Positions 33,938-42,650 are shown, counted from the stretch's first letter. The stretch: 47,354 bases of DNA from Coxiellaceae bacterium (GCA_029210045.1 JARGNX010000007.1:1-47354), one strand, 5' to 3'. Numbers and translations are program-made. Notes: generated from the letters alone by a model not told the origin.

Positions 33938-34873
33938 ATGAATAATGCAGCTTATATTTCATTTGACCGCCAACAGTGGCAGCAATTGCGCAAAGAAACA
34001 CCTATGCCGTTAATTGAAGCGGACCTAGAGCAGTTGCACGGTGAAATCGAAATGGTATCGATGCAAGAAATTCGTGATATTTATTTGCCACTGTCACGGT
34101 TGTTAAGTTATTACATTACGGCGCGTCAAGCGCTACATTGTGCTACCAGTGAATTCTTATCGTACCCAGAACCGAAGGTGCCGTATGTGATTGGTGTGGC
34201 GGGCAGTGTGGCTGTTGGAAAATCAACCACGTCGCGTGTATTGCAGGCTTTGTTGTCGCAATGGTCTGATCATCCGCGTGTCACTTTAGTGCCAACAGAT
34301 GGTTTTATTTATCCGAATGCCACGCTGGAAGCGCAGAATTTAATGTCACGTAAGGGCTTCCCAGAGAGCTATGACTTGCCACAGTTGTTGCAATTTTTGT
34401 CAGATTTAAAATCCGGCAGGCCATCATTGCAAGTGCCGATTTATTCGCATCATAATTACGATATTTTACCTGATGAACGGCAGGTTGTTGATCAGCCGGA
34501 TATTGTGATATTAGAAGGCTTAAATATTTTACAAACCGGCGGCGCAGAAGTGGCGGCAACTCAGCAGCAGTTTGTGTCTGACTACCTGGATTTTAGTATC
34601 TTTGTTGATGCAGATCCTGACGTTATTGAGCAGTGGTATATCGAACGCTTTCAAAGCTTTCGTCAAAAAGCGTTTAAGGATCCAACGGCTTATTTTCATC
34701 GTTTTTCGCAGCTGAATAGTGAAGAGGCGGTGAAGATGGCGATGCGTTATTGGCATGAGATTAATCGATTAAACCTTGAGCAAAATATTTTACCTTTTAA
34801 GCAACGCGCACGCTTGATTCTGTCTAAAGAAAGGGATCACCTGGTTCAAAACGTCTATCTGCGCAAAATCTAA
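33938..34873 (+). CDS. coaA: Type I pantothenate kinase
   Basis: A 311-residue kinase for the first step of coenzyme A synthesis. The P-loop [26 protein letters not shown], the RKGFPESYD region and the [18 protein letters not shown] segment match bacterial CoaA. The length is standard. It is divergent from tamA. No strong Shine-Dalgarno is visible before ATG 33938, but the conserved N-terminal [10 protein letters not shown] supports the start. Confidence 0.95.
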   Translation: MNNAAYISFDRQQWQQLRKETPMPLIEADLEQLHGEIEMVSMQEIRDIYLPLSRLLSYYITARQALHCATSEFLSYPEPKVPYVIGVAGSVAVGKSTTSRVLQALLSQWSDHPRVTLVPTDGFIYPNATLEAQNLMSRKGFPESYDLPQLLQFLSDLKSGRPSLQVPIYSHHNYDILPDERQVVDQPDIVILEGLNILQTGGAEVAATQQQFVSDYLDFSIFVDADPDVIEQWYIERFQSFRQKAFKDPTAYFHRFSQLNSEEAVKMAMRYWHEINRLNLEQNILPFKQRARLILSKERDHLVQNVYLRKI

Positions 34874-34937
34874 CCCTTGTTATTTTTTTTTACAAAGTTA
34901 TACTCGTCTGTCTAGTGGGATTTATGGGGATAGAGAC

Positions 34938-35522
34938 ATGAGATATGGTACAGTATCGTCGCGTTGTACAGCGATTGCAGCAGTTACTAGCATAGCTATG
35001 CTTCATGCATCGACAGCATGGCAAACAATTGCACCAAGCAGCGATTCACAAGCGAGAGTTGCTTTAGGATACATTGGTGGCGTGTTACTTTTGACATCAC
35101 TTGCTTTGCATATAGAGGCACGAAGAGCGCAGCCAATACAAACAAAACATACACCGGTTAACTCATTTACAAAAGCCAATGCGATTACAGGATTGGTGTT
35201 ATTGACTATTTCAGCGATGGTTGGTACGACCTATTTGAGCGCGCAAATTGGTCCGAATAGTCAAAGCGATACAGACGTACGATTTAGTTCGGCTACTACC
35301 AACATTTTTAAGAAAATCATGCAAACACCTGCCGTTTGGGCACTCACTCATATGGTGTGTGCTGCAGCAGCGCATGCGGTCGATCGTTGCTCTCGACAGA
35401 CAGTGGATCAGCCTAGTTTACAGGTCGGTTTGTTTGATGAGGAAGAAACAGATGGCGTGGTCGCAGCTGAAGAAGGGCGCGCTCACTCTCGTTCGCCCGT
35501 ATTGCCATTCACAAGATTTTAG
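34938..35522 (+). CDS. Small membrane protein, tandem family member 1
   Basis: A 194-residue protein with four hydrophobic helices (about 10-28, 42-60, 78-100, 130-148) and an acidic, Ser-rich C-terminal tail. It shares its architecture with the three genes that follow: two helices, a basic/polar linker, a conserved NxFT-like motif (here VNSFT) before helix 3, a variable loop, helix 4, and an acidic tail. GGGATAGAGA precedes ATG 34938. I recognise no family. Its tandem arrangement suggests expansion by duplication; host- or phage-related roles are unproven. Confidence 0.65.
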   Translation: MRYGTVSSRCTAIAAVTSIAMLHASTAWQTIAPSSDSQARVALGYIGGVLLLTSLALHIEARRAQPIQTKHTPVNSFTKANAITGLVLLTISAMVGTTYLSAQIGPNSQSDTDVRFSSATTNIFKKIMQTPAVWALTHMVCAAAAHAVDRCSRQTVDQPSLQVGLFDEEETDGVVAAEEGRAHSRSPVLPFTRF

Positions 35523-35530
35523 GGGGTAAT

Positions 35531-36184
35531 ATGTCTAAAACAGTAAAAGCAGCGATGGTAGGTCTAGTATTAGCTGATATAATTGCGACCACTGAAGCTT
35601 TTTCGGCAGGTAATGCAGAGTATATTAAAGCTCCTTTATTACTAGCTAGCGTAGTTATAGCGGGAAGTGCAGCATATCACTATCGCAAGCAACGCTTGCA
35701 GCAGCAACCAGTGCCTGAGCGAAAAAACACATGGCGAACTTTTAAAAGTAATTGCTTTACGTTGAGTAACTTCGGTGTGGCAGTAACGGCCGGCGTGGTG
35801 GCACTGTCTGCCTGGGTGATTATGGCGCATACAGGTCCTAACGTACGTGCCAATGCTCGTTTACTGTCAGGCTTCGATGATGATGATGCCAACCCAGGTG
35901 ATGATCCTTCAGGTTTTGATGATGATGACCCTTATATTCCTTATACACCATCAGTGGATGGCCCGGGTCCGTACCTGATTAAAGCATGTCTTTTGGCTAT
36001 GATCGTGCATACCATTGCAACGGTAGCGACGCTTGTTATCGATAAGACCACCCAGGAAAAGCAAGACGATCCAGATGCTTATCAAGCAATGGAAGAAGGT
36101 GCTGCTCATCGCAGCCCAGCAGCCCCAACAACCCCAACAACCCCAACAACCCCAACAACTCCAACAATTGCGCCGGGTTCGTAA
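35531..36184 (+). CDS. Small membrane protein, tandem family member 2, with Asp-rich loop and Pro/Thr tail
   Basis: A 217-residue paralogue of the previous gene with four helices. The segment EYIKAPLLLASVVI parallels EWIKTPLLICSLAV in member 4, and SNCFTL carries the shared motif. The loop between helices 3 and 4 contains a duplicated SGFDDDD acid motif. The tail has DDPDAYQAMEEGA, similar to NDDAYRLMET in member 3, then a Pro/Thr repeat coded by tandem 9-bp units. AGGGGGT precedes ATG 35531, and 8 bases separate it from the previous stop. Confidence 0.65.
   Translation: MSKTVKAAMVGLVLADIIATTEAFSAGNAEYIKAPLLLASVVIAGSAAYHYRKQRLQQQPVPERKNTWRTFKSNCFTLSNFGVAVTAGVVALSAWVIMAHTGPNVRANARLLSGFDDDDANPGDDPSGFDDDDPYIPYTPSVDGPGPYLIKACLLAMIVHTIATVATLVIDKTTQEKQDDPDAYQAMEEGAAHRSPAAPTTPTTPTTPTTPTIAPGS
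36123..36167 (+). repeat. Five tandem 9-bp units encoding a Pro-Thr tail
   Basis: Units of CCCCAACAA, the last with one mismatch, encode a TPT-type repeat at the end of membrane protein 2. Copy number could vary by slippage without changing frame. Confidence 0.85.
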
Positions 36185-36186
36185 GG

Positions 36187-36738
36187 GTGGCTTATACAAA
36201 TGTAGGAGTAGGCGCTGGCACTGGGTTACTTATGTTGAATTTGGTGGGTGCATGGGTTGCATGGGATTGCAGTGAAAACCAAGCGAGTCATTTGGCACCA
36301 CTGAAAGTGGGGTTGGGTTTTGTTGCTACGAGTGTATTGCTTGCGTCTGCTGCAATGTATCACAGTAATCGTCAACAAGAGCGGGCTTTACATAGCCGCC
36401 CAGAAGATTCCGTTTTTTTCAAGACGATGTCAAAAAATCGATTTACGGCGATGTCTACGACGGCCGCGTGTTTATCAACGATTGCATTGATGCTTGTTTT
36501 AGCGATATATGCAGAGAAAAATAAAGATGCTGACAATAACGTTAAGTGGACAACTGATCATGTTAAAGCGGTAGCAATAACAGGCACTCTGTGTGTTACA
36601 AGCTTTTTATCAGCAGTTGCCAGTTTCGCCATTGATTACACAACGCAATGGGTTGCGCCAGTGGGTGCGGCTAGTGAGTGTGGTGACGACGACAATGATG
36701 ATGCCTATCGTCTAATGGAAACACCACCACAGGTATAA
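36187..36738 (+). CDS. Small membrane protein, tandem family member 3
   Basis: A 183-residue paralogue with four helices, the motif KNRFT before helix 3, and the tail DDDNDDAYRLMETPPQV. GTG 36187 lies 2 bases after the previous stop, with no clear Shine-Dalgarno, so translation may depend on coupling; an internal ATG at 36232 is an alternative start but would shorten helix 1. It is followed 10 bases later by member 4. Confidence 0.62.
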   Translation: MAYTNVGVGAGTGLLMLNLVGAWVAWDCSENQASHLAPLKVGLGFVATSVLLASAAMYHSNRQQERALHSRPEDSVFFKTMSKNRFTAMSTTAACLSTIALMLVLAIYAEKNKDADNNVKWTTDHVKAVAITGTLCVTSFLSAVASFAIDYTTQWVAPVGAASECGDDDNDDAYRLMETPPQV

Positions 36739-36748
36739 AGGAATCAAT

Positions 36749-37330
36749 ATGCCAAACAATTTTCAAGCGGCAGCAGCTGCGACATTCGCGATATTTGTAA
36801 CCGATGTTTATATCGGTTGGGAGATTGCAAGACCAGGAAAATATGAGTGGATTAAAACACCGCTTTTGATTTGCTCACTCGCAGTGATGAAAAAAATGGC
36901 CTCGGTCTATGCTGAGAATCAGCAGCAGCGATCGGAAGCTCAGCGTCGACGTAAGTCTGTTTGTGATACGTTGCATGATAATAGTTTTACCAGTGGTCAA
37001 ACGCTTGGTGCAATTGCTTTGGCATTTTTATCTGCAGTTGCTTTTTCTTCTTCACAAGCTAAGACCACAGATGGTAGTGAGGATTCGACGGTTGATAAGT
37101 CGGGGGCTATTAAAGCGGGGTTTGCATTGCTTGGTTTTACGGCAGTGAGTGTGATAGCTGTTGTGGTGGCTCATACGATCGAGCGGCGGAATCAGGTAAG
37201 GGACCCAATGGCAGTCGGCCTATTAAGTGTGGCTTCATCAGAGTCAGCTGGGGGTTCACCAAGAGTTTCCCCGCGTGCAGATGCAGAGGTAGGTGATGTA
37301 GTTGTCGAGGTGAACCAAGGCTATCCATAA
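36749..37330 (+). CDS. Small membrane protein, tandem family member 4
   Basis: A 193-residue paralogue. The segment YEWIKTPLLICSLAV matches member 2, DNSFTSGQ carries the family motif, and the final helix AVSVIAVVVAHTIE is followed by an acidic, Ser-rich tail. AAGGA precedes ATG 36749. It is the last of the four genes, which together form one probable transcript from about 34.9 to 37.3 kb. Function unknown. Confidence 0.63.
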   Translation: MPNNFQAAAAATFAIFVTDVYIGWEIARPGKYEWIKTPLLICSLAVMKKMASVYAENQQQRSEAQRRRKSVCDTLHDNSFTSGQTLGAIALAFLSAVAFSSSQAKTTDGSEDSTVDKSGAIKAGFALLGFTAVSVIAVVVAHTIERRNQVRDPMAVGLLSVASSESAGGSPRVSPRADAEVGDVVVEVNQGYP

Positions 37331-37380
37331 CCCATGTAACCCGGTTTCGGAATCAGCCTTATCCATGCTATGCTAGGCAA

Positions 37381-38262
37381 ATGTTATACCGTTGCCTATT
37401 GATCTTATGTTTATATCTGCCCTGTGCTTCATTGTTTGCGTGGGGTGCTACTGGTCACCGCGTGATTGGTGCGATTGCTTATGCGCATTTAACGCCGGCT
37501 GCAAAAAAAGCCGTGGACAAATATTCACAAATCTTTTCTAGAAGCAAAGTTCCATTGAATCGTTTTATGGCCATGTCAGCCTGGCCGGATTTTTTGCGCA
37601 TGCGCGGCGTGGATAATTTTAATCAATGGCACTTTATGGCCTATCCGTATGAGCGTGATGGCGTTAAGGGCAAGCGTTATCCGCGTAAAAGTTTGATGTG
37701 GGCTGTGCGTTACAATGAATATCAGTTTAAAAACAGTCGATCAAGCCGTAATCGTGGTAAGGCATTGGCGTTTATCGTGCATTTGTTTGGTGATGCGCAT
37801 CAGCCGATGCATTGTATTACGCTGTATAGTAAACGTTTCCCGCGTGGTGATGAAAACGGTTTGCGTTATAAGCTTAATAATGCGCGCTATAAAGATCTGC
37901 ATCAGTATTGGGATGCGGGCGGTGGTTTGCTCACCATGTCGCGGATTGGATATTCAAAATACCTAAAAAAAGTCAGTGCGTTAGCTCAGCGGTTGCAGCA
38001 ACAATACCCATGGGCATCATTGCAAAAACAAGCCGCAGAACAAAACCCAAAAGTATGGACGCGTGCTAGCTATGATATAGCCAAAGAGTCGGCTTATAGT
38101 ATTCCGTTTGATAGCAAAATAACCAAAGCCTACCGTCAAGATGCACGACAAGCATCGGCTAAGCAGTTGGTGTTGGCAGGTTATCGCATTGCCTATTGGT
38201 TAAACCATAATGTGCGTAAGCCCGATCGTGTGAAAAAAAACAAAAACCAAATCGAAACATAA
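37381..38262 (+). CDS. Secreted S1/P1-type nuclease
   Basis: A 293-residue zinc nuclease/phospholipase C-fold protein. The signal peptide ends at FA so that Trp21 becomes the mature N-terminus, the required zinc ligand of this family. Other ligands are in place: His26 (GATGH), Asp70 (MSAWPD), His84 (QWHF), His134, Asp138 and His144 (HLFGDAHQPMH), and His174 and Asp178 (LHQYWDAG). Such enzymes degrade single-stranded nucleic acids or 3'-nucleotides outside the cytoplasm. All catalytic residues are present, and the C-terminal tail is Lys-rich. It is the only gene of its kind in the window. Confidence 0.9.
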   Translation: MLYRCLLILCLYLPCASLFAWGATGHRVIGAIAYAHLTPAAKKAVDKYSQIFSRSKVPLNRFMAMSAWPDFLRMRGVDNFNQWHFMAYPYERDGVKGKRYPRKSLMWAVRYNEYQFKNSRSSRNRGKALAFIVHLFGDAHQPMHCITLYSKRFPRGDENGLRYKLNNARYKDLHQYWDAGGGLLTMSRIGYSKYLKKVSALAQRLQQQYPWASLQKQAAEQNPKVWTRASYDIAKESAYSIPFDSKITKAYRQDARQASAKQLVLAGYRIAYWLNHNVRKPDRVKKNKNQIET

Positions 38263-38283
38263 AAAATAAAACATTTGAAATAT

Positions 38284-38310
38284 ATGGATCCCGTCTCGGG
38301 GGCCGGGATG
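38284..38310. repeat. Palindromic repeat fragment just upstream of the mutarotase-like gene
   Basis: GGATCCCG and CGGGATGAC flank a GC-rich centre (TCTCGGGGGC), matching the arms of the larger element at 38464-38600. It lies 7 bases before the downstream ATG and includes the only GGGA-like ribosome-binding sequence there. Confidence 0.6.
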
Positions 38311-38317
38311 ACGTGAA

Positions 38318-39361
38318 ATGAATAATATAAAAAAAATTATCGCTAGCGATGGCGTGACGTGCATGAGTTTTGTGCCGGATATTGGGGGTATGGGAAGTTC
38401 ATTAGTCATGCCGGGTAAGCATGGGCCGCGTGAATTATTGTATTTGCATGACTGCCCTGATTTGACTGGATCCCGGATCGGGGTCCGGGATGACAATACC
38501 GAGCCTGTCATCCCGGCCTCCAGTGCTGTCATCCCGGCCTCCAGTGCTGTCATCCCGGCCTCCAGTGCTGTCATCCCGGCCCCCGAGCCGGGATCCAGTC
38601 AGAAAGCAATCGCCGACTTGATCGGCGGTTGGCCTTTTTGTTTTCCAGTGTGTGCGCGTTTGTCGTGTGAAGGTGAAGAGGGTGTCTACGTATATAAAGA
38701 TCAGCGCTACGACATGAAAATACACGGTGTGTCGTGGTATTTGCCGTGGCAAGTGATCACTGAAGAGCCTTCGCGGTTGGTATTACAGCTAGAAGCCAAT
38801 GACCATACGCGAAAAATTTACCCGTTTGAGTTTTGTGTTACATTAGACTATCAAATAGCCCCTGGAAAATTAGCTTGCCTGCAGACTTATGTTAATTGTG
38901 GTGATCAAGAGATGCCATACTATGCCGGTTTTCATCCGTATTTTTTAACTCCGCCGGTTGATGATGGCAAAGCCGATGTTATGGTCGATTTTCGCAGTGA
39001 TTATCGTTTGCAATATAATGCGGAGTTAACGGATATTATTGGTCAGCAATCGCCAATTAATTGGCCAGCGTCGGCCAGCGAACCAGCCATCAATGAGCAG
39101 TTGTCACATGTCGATGGTGATAATGTGTTTCAGTTGCGCTACCCGGATGGCGACTGTGTCACGATGAGCTGTTGGTCTGAAGATGATGCCGAGATGTTTC
39201 CTTATATACAGACGTACACGATGGCAGATAGGCCATTTGTTTGTGTTGAGCCGTGGATGGATCACCCGAATGCGATTAACACAGCTGGTGCTTGTCGGTG
39301 GTTGCAGGCTGGTCAGTCTGAAACGGCGATGATGGAGTTGGTGCTGTCGAGAGAAAATTGA
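38318..39361 (+). CDS. Aldose 1-epimerase (mutarotase)-like protein with an in-frame palindromic insertion
   Basis: A 347-residue mutarotase-fold protein. Family signs include LIGGWPFCFPVCARL, MKIHGVSWYLPWQV, YAGFHPYF and a late VCVEPWMDHPNA. It probably acts on a sugar or sugar phosphate, but the usual catalytic His/Glu set cannot be fully assigned. Residues about 49-97 come from a palindromic repeat: three and a half 7-residue units AVIPASS encoded by 21-bp DNA repeats, bounded by 13-bp inverted repeats, interrupt the fold in frame between CPD and KAIADLIGG. Removing about 156 bp would restore a normal-length region. ATG 38318 follows another repeat fragment. Confidence 0.78.
   Translation: MNNIKKIIASDGVTCMSFVPDIGGMGSSLVMPGKHGPRELLYLHDCPDLTGSRIGVRDDNTEPVIPASSAVIPASSAVIPASSAVIPAPEPGSSQKAIADLIGGWPFCFPVCARLSCEGEEGVYVYKDQRYDMKIHGVSWYLPWQVITEEPSRLVLQLEANDHTRKIYPFEFCVTLDYQIAPGKLACLQTYVNCGDQEMPYYAGFHPYFLTPPVDDGKADVMVDFRSDYRLQYNAELTDIIGQQSPINWPASASEPAINEQLSHVDGDNVFQLRYPDGDCVTMSCWSEDDAEMFPYIQTYTMADRPFVCVEPWMDHPNAINTAGACRWLQAGQSETAMMELVLSREN
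38464..38600. repeat. Palindromic element with 13-bp perfect terminal inverted repeats and 21-bp tandem units
   Basis: Perfect ends GACTGGATCCCGG (38464-38476) and CCGGGATCCAGTC (38588-38600). The interior holds three exact 21-bp repeats (38505-38567) and a partial fourth. Near-identical 7-mers GATTTGA (38459-38465) and GACTTGA (38615-38621) flank the segment at a distance of 156 bp, a multiple of three. The layout is like repeats in intracellular bacteria that insert within genes, such as Rickettsia palindromic elements. Confidence 0.8.
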
Positions 39362-39385
39362 TCTGTATGAGTGATACCCACCGTT

Positions 39386-39508
39386 GCTCTATGGCTGTAT
39401 CAAGGTGAGCACCGTCCCTACTTTACTTCATGGCTCGCTTCGTTCCACTCAGCTGCGCTTTACTTCCGTAAAGCAGGGACTTTGCCCACCTTGATGCCCA
39501 TAGCGCAA
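39386..39508. other. Long imperfect hairpin in the 244-bp intergenic gap
   Basis: The left arm (about 39386-39426, GCTCTATGG...ATCAAGGTG...GTCCCTACTTTAC) pairs with the right arm (about 39468-39508, GTAAAGCAGGGAC...CACCTTGATG...CCATAGCGC) around a GC-rich loop. The ATCAAGGTG segment recurs at 39538-39546. It might be a structured RNA or a mobile repeat; no gene is evident in the gap. Confidence 0.55.
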
Positions 39509-39605
39509 CTAAGCTACGCAGCCACGATAAGGGCGACATCAAGGTGGACTTCTGAGGCGAGTATGATACTCTTCAGAATCTCGCTGTCGACTAGGTGGAT
39601 ATTTA

Positions 39606-40826
39606 ATGTACAAAACGGCTGTATTTTTCGTGTTAATGTTTCTGCTTTCCTGTATGGGACAGATCAGCTCGGATGTATATTTACCAGCATTGCCGGTGAT
39701 TAGTGAAGACTTGGGTGTACCTATTCATCCTGTGCAATTGACGATTGCGTTATTCTTTTTTGGTTTTGCCATTTCACATTTATTCTATGGTCCAATATCA
39801 GACAGCACGGGGCGTAAGAAGCCGCTGCTAGTGGGTATTGTTATTGCGATGATTGGTAGTGTGATTTGTATTTATACCACGCACATTCGCACGCTTGAGA
39901 TCGGCCGATTTATTCAAGGTTTTGGTGCTGGCGCTGCTGCAACGATTTATCGCTCGGTGTTGAGTGACCTTTATTATGGTAAAAAACTATCGAAGGTCAG
40001 CTCATTCTTAGATATTAGCCGTATCTTCTTATTAGCGTCATCGCCGTTGATTGGTGCCATTATTATGCATATCACCGGCAGCTGGCGCAGTTGCTTCCAA
40101 TTTTTATTCCTCTATTGTGCTGTTGGCTTATTGGGTAGTATTTTTATTTTAAAAGAAACCAACGAGCATAAGCACTTACATAAAGTTGAAATTAAACACA
40201 TTGCTACTAATATTTTCACGCTATTGAGCAGTAAAGTATTTATGGGTTATACGTTATTTGTGATGTTAACTTTTGGTGGTATTTTGTGTTGGCTGACGAC
40301 CTTACCGATCGTATTGCAGCGTGTTGTCGGTATGTCTCAAATTGGTTTTGGTGGTGTATCAGCGTTAGCGGGTATGTTCTTTATGGTTGGCGGTGTGATT
40401 AATGCTTTCCTGGTAGGCCGCTTAGGCTTAAACCGCATGTTGTTTATTGGCTTTAGTATTATGCTGTTGGCTGGATTGTTAATGCTGGGGTTAGGCTTAT
40501 ACGGTTATATCGATATCTACGTGATTATGGTGCCAGTGATTACCTTTATTATTGGTTCGAGCATGGTGTTTCCTAACTCGTATGCCGGCGCATTTCGCCC
40601 ATTCAAAATGATGGCGGGTACGGCCAGTGCGATCTTTGGTTTTATGCAAATCTTAGGCGGTGCAATCAGCAGTTTTATTATGTCGTATATGCAAACGTAT
40701 AATCAGATTCCACTGTCGATTGCTTTGATTATTGTGCCAGGTCTCGCATTTTTGATTTTAGCTACTATGGTCAATCAGCGCAGTATGGATGCGGCGATTG
40801 CCAAAGCAGCTAAAGTCACTGATTGA
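39606..40826 (+). CDS. Bcr/CflA-family MFS efflux transporter
   Basis: A 406-residue, 12-helix drug:H+ antiporter-type MFS protein. The N-terminus (SSDVYLPALPVISEDLG, LFYGPISDSTGRKKPLLVG) and GRFIQGFGAGAAATIYRSVLSDLY match Bcr/CflA proteins. It faces the phosphonate operon, with its stop one base from the end of the convergent CDP-alcohol transferase gene. This is only positional evidence for a link. No clear Shine-Dalgarno is visible; the start is supported by the family N-terminus. Confidence 0.85.
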   Translation: MYKTAVFFVLMFLLSCMGQISSDVYLPALPVISEDLGVPIHPVQLTIALFFFGFAISHLFYGPISDSTGRKKPLLVGIVIAMIGSVICIYTTHIRTLEIGRFIQGFGAGAAATIYRSVLSDLYYGKKLSKVSSFLDISRIFLLASSPLIGAIIMHITGSWRSCFQFLFLYCAVGLLGSIFILKETNEHKHLHKVEIKHIATNIFTLLSSKVFMGYTLFVMLTFGGILCWLTTLPIVLQRVVGMSQIGFGGVSALAGMFFMVGGVINAFLVGRLGLNRMLFIGFSIMLLAGLLMLGLGLYGYIDIYVIMVPVITFIIGSSMVFPNSYAGAFRPFKMMAGTASAIFGFMQILGGAISSFIMSYMQTYNQIPLSIALIIVPGLAFLILATMVNQRSMDAAIAKAAKVTD

Positions 40827-40827
40827 T

Positions 40828-41526
40828 TTATGTTTGATCAGATGCGTGGCGTTTCACAAAGCGCATCTGTTGCCAGAATGTCATCGGTACACCGAACAGA
40901 TATAACCACAATGTCACTTTCATAAACACACCGCTGGTCAAGCCTAATGCATGAATCCAATACAATAGATGTGGATTGCTGGTGTGCTGACTAAGGTCGA
41001 AGTGTGGGAAGTAATAGCTTAAAATCATGCAGTTAGTGAATAGTAGTAGCTCTAGTCCGCCTGAGAATCGTCCTAATAATAAGCGTCCAGTATGGATTTG
41101 AACTAAGAAAACGCTGGTGGCTGCCGTGCTGCGCAGCAATAGAATAAAGATATACAGCGGTTGGAATAGCTGAAAGCGTGTTGCAAAAGCAGACAACATA
41201 AATATAAAGTAACCAGTGTCTAAAAAGTGGTCGAGGTAGGCGCCGTACTCAGAAGTTTGGTGCGTTAGCCTCGCGTGAATACCATCGAGCGCATCGAGTA
41301 AGTACCACAGTAAATTAAATACGGTCCACAGTATGTAGGCACTTGGGTCGTTGACCGCAAACAAACACAAGCAGGCGATCATTGATGATCCAAACGCTGC
41401 GAACGTTATTTGATTGGGTGAAATCGATCGAGGTATTAAATGTGCGATCTTGCCAAGTAAAAAATAAGTGAGTCGATAGATGTAGTCTTTATAGTCATCT
41501 GGCATGATGACGCCTTCGTTAGCCAT
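40828..41526 (-). CDS. CDP-alcohol phosphatidyltransferase, predicted phosphonolipid synthase
   Basis: A 232-residue membrane protein with the full CDP-alcohol phosphotransferase motif DG-x2-AR-x8-G-x3-D-x3-D (residues 81-103, DGIHARLTH...GAYLDHFLD). As last gene of the phosphonate operon, 5 bases after the AEP transaminase gene, it is the likely enzyme that moves the 2-aminoethylphosphonate headgroup from its CMP-activated form to a lipid alcohol such as diacylglycerol. The acceptor is inferred. The housekeeping PssA is encoded at 4.1 kb, so this is a second, specialised member. Confidence 0.82.
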   Translation of the reverse strand: MANEGVIMPDDYKDYIYRLTYFLLGKIAHLIPRSISPNQITFAAFGSSMIACLCLFAVNDPSAYILWTVFNLLWYLLDALDGIHARLTHQTSEYGAYLDHFLDTGYFIFMLSAFATRFQLFQPLYIFILLLRSTAATSVFLVQIHTGRLLLGRFSGGLELLLFTNCMILSYYFPHFDLSQHTSNPHLLYWIHALGLTSGVFMKVTLWLYLFGVPMTFWQQMRFVKRHASDQT

Positions 41527-41531
41527 GTTCG

Positions 41532-42650
41532 TTACCTTTCGTGATTGACGAGAAGTTCCTTCTTATACTTGGTCATATAGCTTTCTAATTCCTTTAGGAA
41601 GTGTTTAATATCATGAGTCGATATGTCTCCTATACACGATAGACGAAAGCTATTAGCTATCGGTATCTTTTTAGGGTATATGGTAATTCCCTTGGCGTAA
41701 AGGTGATCATGTAATTGATTAAATTCATAATTACAGTCATCGTTTGGAAATTGCACAGTGACTAGTAATTTGGATTGGCAAGCTTGGGGGGTGACACAAT
41801 GAAACCCTAATTCGCCTAGGCCTTTGGTTAGCGCCTGATAATTCTGTTGAAAACGTTCAATGCGTTGCTCAGCGCCTTCAGCAAAAAATTCATTCAGTGC
41901 TTGTTTGAATGCATACGCCACTTGGATCGCTGGTGTGAATGGCATTTCACCGCCACGCTCAAGAGCATGATGCTGTTGATGCAGATCAAAATAAAAACTG
42001 CGCGCATTGCCTTCACTGTTTAATAAGCTGTCACGCTTGGCAATGACGAATGACATGCCCGGCATTCCATGTAAGCATTTATTAGAGCTGCTGATTAAAT
42101 AATCAATGCGATCATCACTCATATGGATTGGGCTACCAGCAAAGCTCGACATCGCATCGACAATATATTCGCAGTTATATTTTTTGCACAGATCGCCAAT
42201 GGTGTGTAATGGGTTGAGTGTGCCGAGTGAAGTCTCATGGTGCACCATAGCAAGGTGACTGATGTCATGATCGCGTAATATATTCTCTACCGCCTGTACG
42301 TCGAGAGGTTGGTCTACCGGTTGAGTGATTTCAATCAGGTTTAAACCATAACGCGTTGCGATTTTTACTAAACGTTCACCGTAGCTACCATTATTGATGA
42401 TGGCAATGGTTTGCTCATCGGCGATTACTGAGCTTAAGCAGGCTTCGAGCGCGCCGGTGCCGGAGGCTGTAAACAATATGGCGCTGTAATCGTTGTTTGC
42501 ATGAGCCACTGTTAATAAGTCGGCACGAATGTCTTGTATTAATTGTGTGAACTCTTGTTCGCGGTGACAAATATCCTCAACCAACAAAGCATTTTTAACG
42601 CCTTCTGTAGTTGTGACAGGGCCGGGGTTTAATAATATGTTTCGATTCAT
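41532..42650 (-). CDS. 2-Aminoethylphosphonate transaminase (PhnW-like)
   Basis: A 372-residue PLP enzyme of the class V aminotransferase fold. It starts LLNPGPVTTTEGVKNALL, as PhnW does, and has a VDAMSSF segment with the cofactor Asp165 and SSNKCLHGMPG with the Schiff-base Lys191. In a biosynthetic operon it would run in the direction phosphonoacetaldehyde to 2-aminoethylphosphonate. It overlaps the nucleotidyltransferase gene by 4 bases and is followed by the CDP-alcohol transferase. The related degradative role is made unlikely by the neighbouring PepM and decarboxylase. Confidence 0.88.
   Translation of the reverse strand: MNRNILLNPGPVTTTEGVKNALLVEDICHREQEFTQLIQDIRADLLTVAHANNDYSAILFTASGTGALEACLSSVIADEQTIAIINNGSYGERLVKIATRYGLNLIEITQPVDQPLDVQAVENILRDHDISHLAMVHHETSLGTLNPLHTIGDLCKKYNCEYIVDAMSSFAGSPIHMSDDRIDYLISSSNKCLHGMPGMSFVIAKRDSLLNSEGNARSFYFDLHQQHHALERGGEMPFTPAIQVAYAFKQALNEFFAEGAEQRIERFQQNYQALTKGLGELGFHCVTPQACQSKLLVTVQFPNDDCNYEFNQLHDHLYAKGITIYPKKIPIANSFRLSCIGDISTHDIKHFLKELESYMTKYKKELLVNHER

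Noticed and set aside
35951..36275. Open frames rich in Trp-Cys-Gly or Gln-Pro repeats on both strands
   Set aside because: They are shadow frames of the 9-bp Pro/Thr repeat in membrane protein 2.
38505..38580. Possible CRISPR-like short repeats
   Set aside because: The 21-bp units are directly adjacent with no spacers and lie inside a coding frame; they are a tandem repeat within a palindromic element.
39371..39703. 110-residue open frame before the MFS gene
   Set aside because: It reads through the long hairpin and overlaps the MFS gene; composition is not coding-like and there is no ribosome-binding site.
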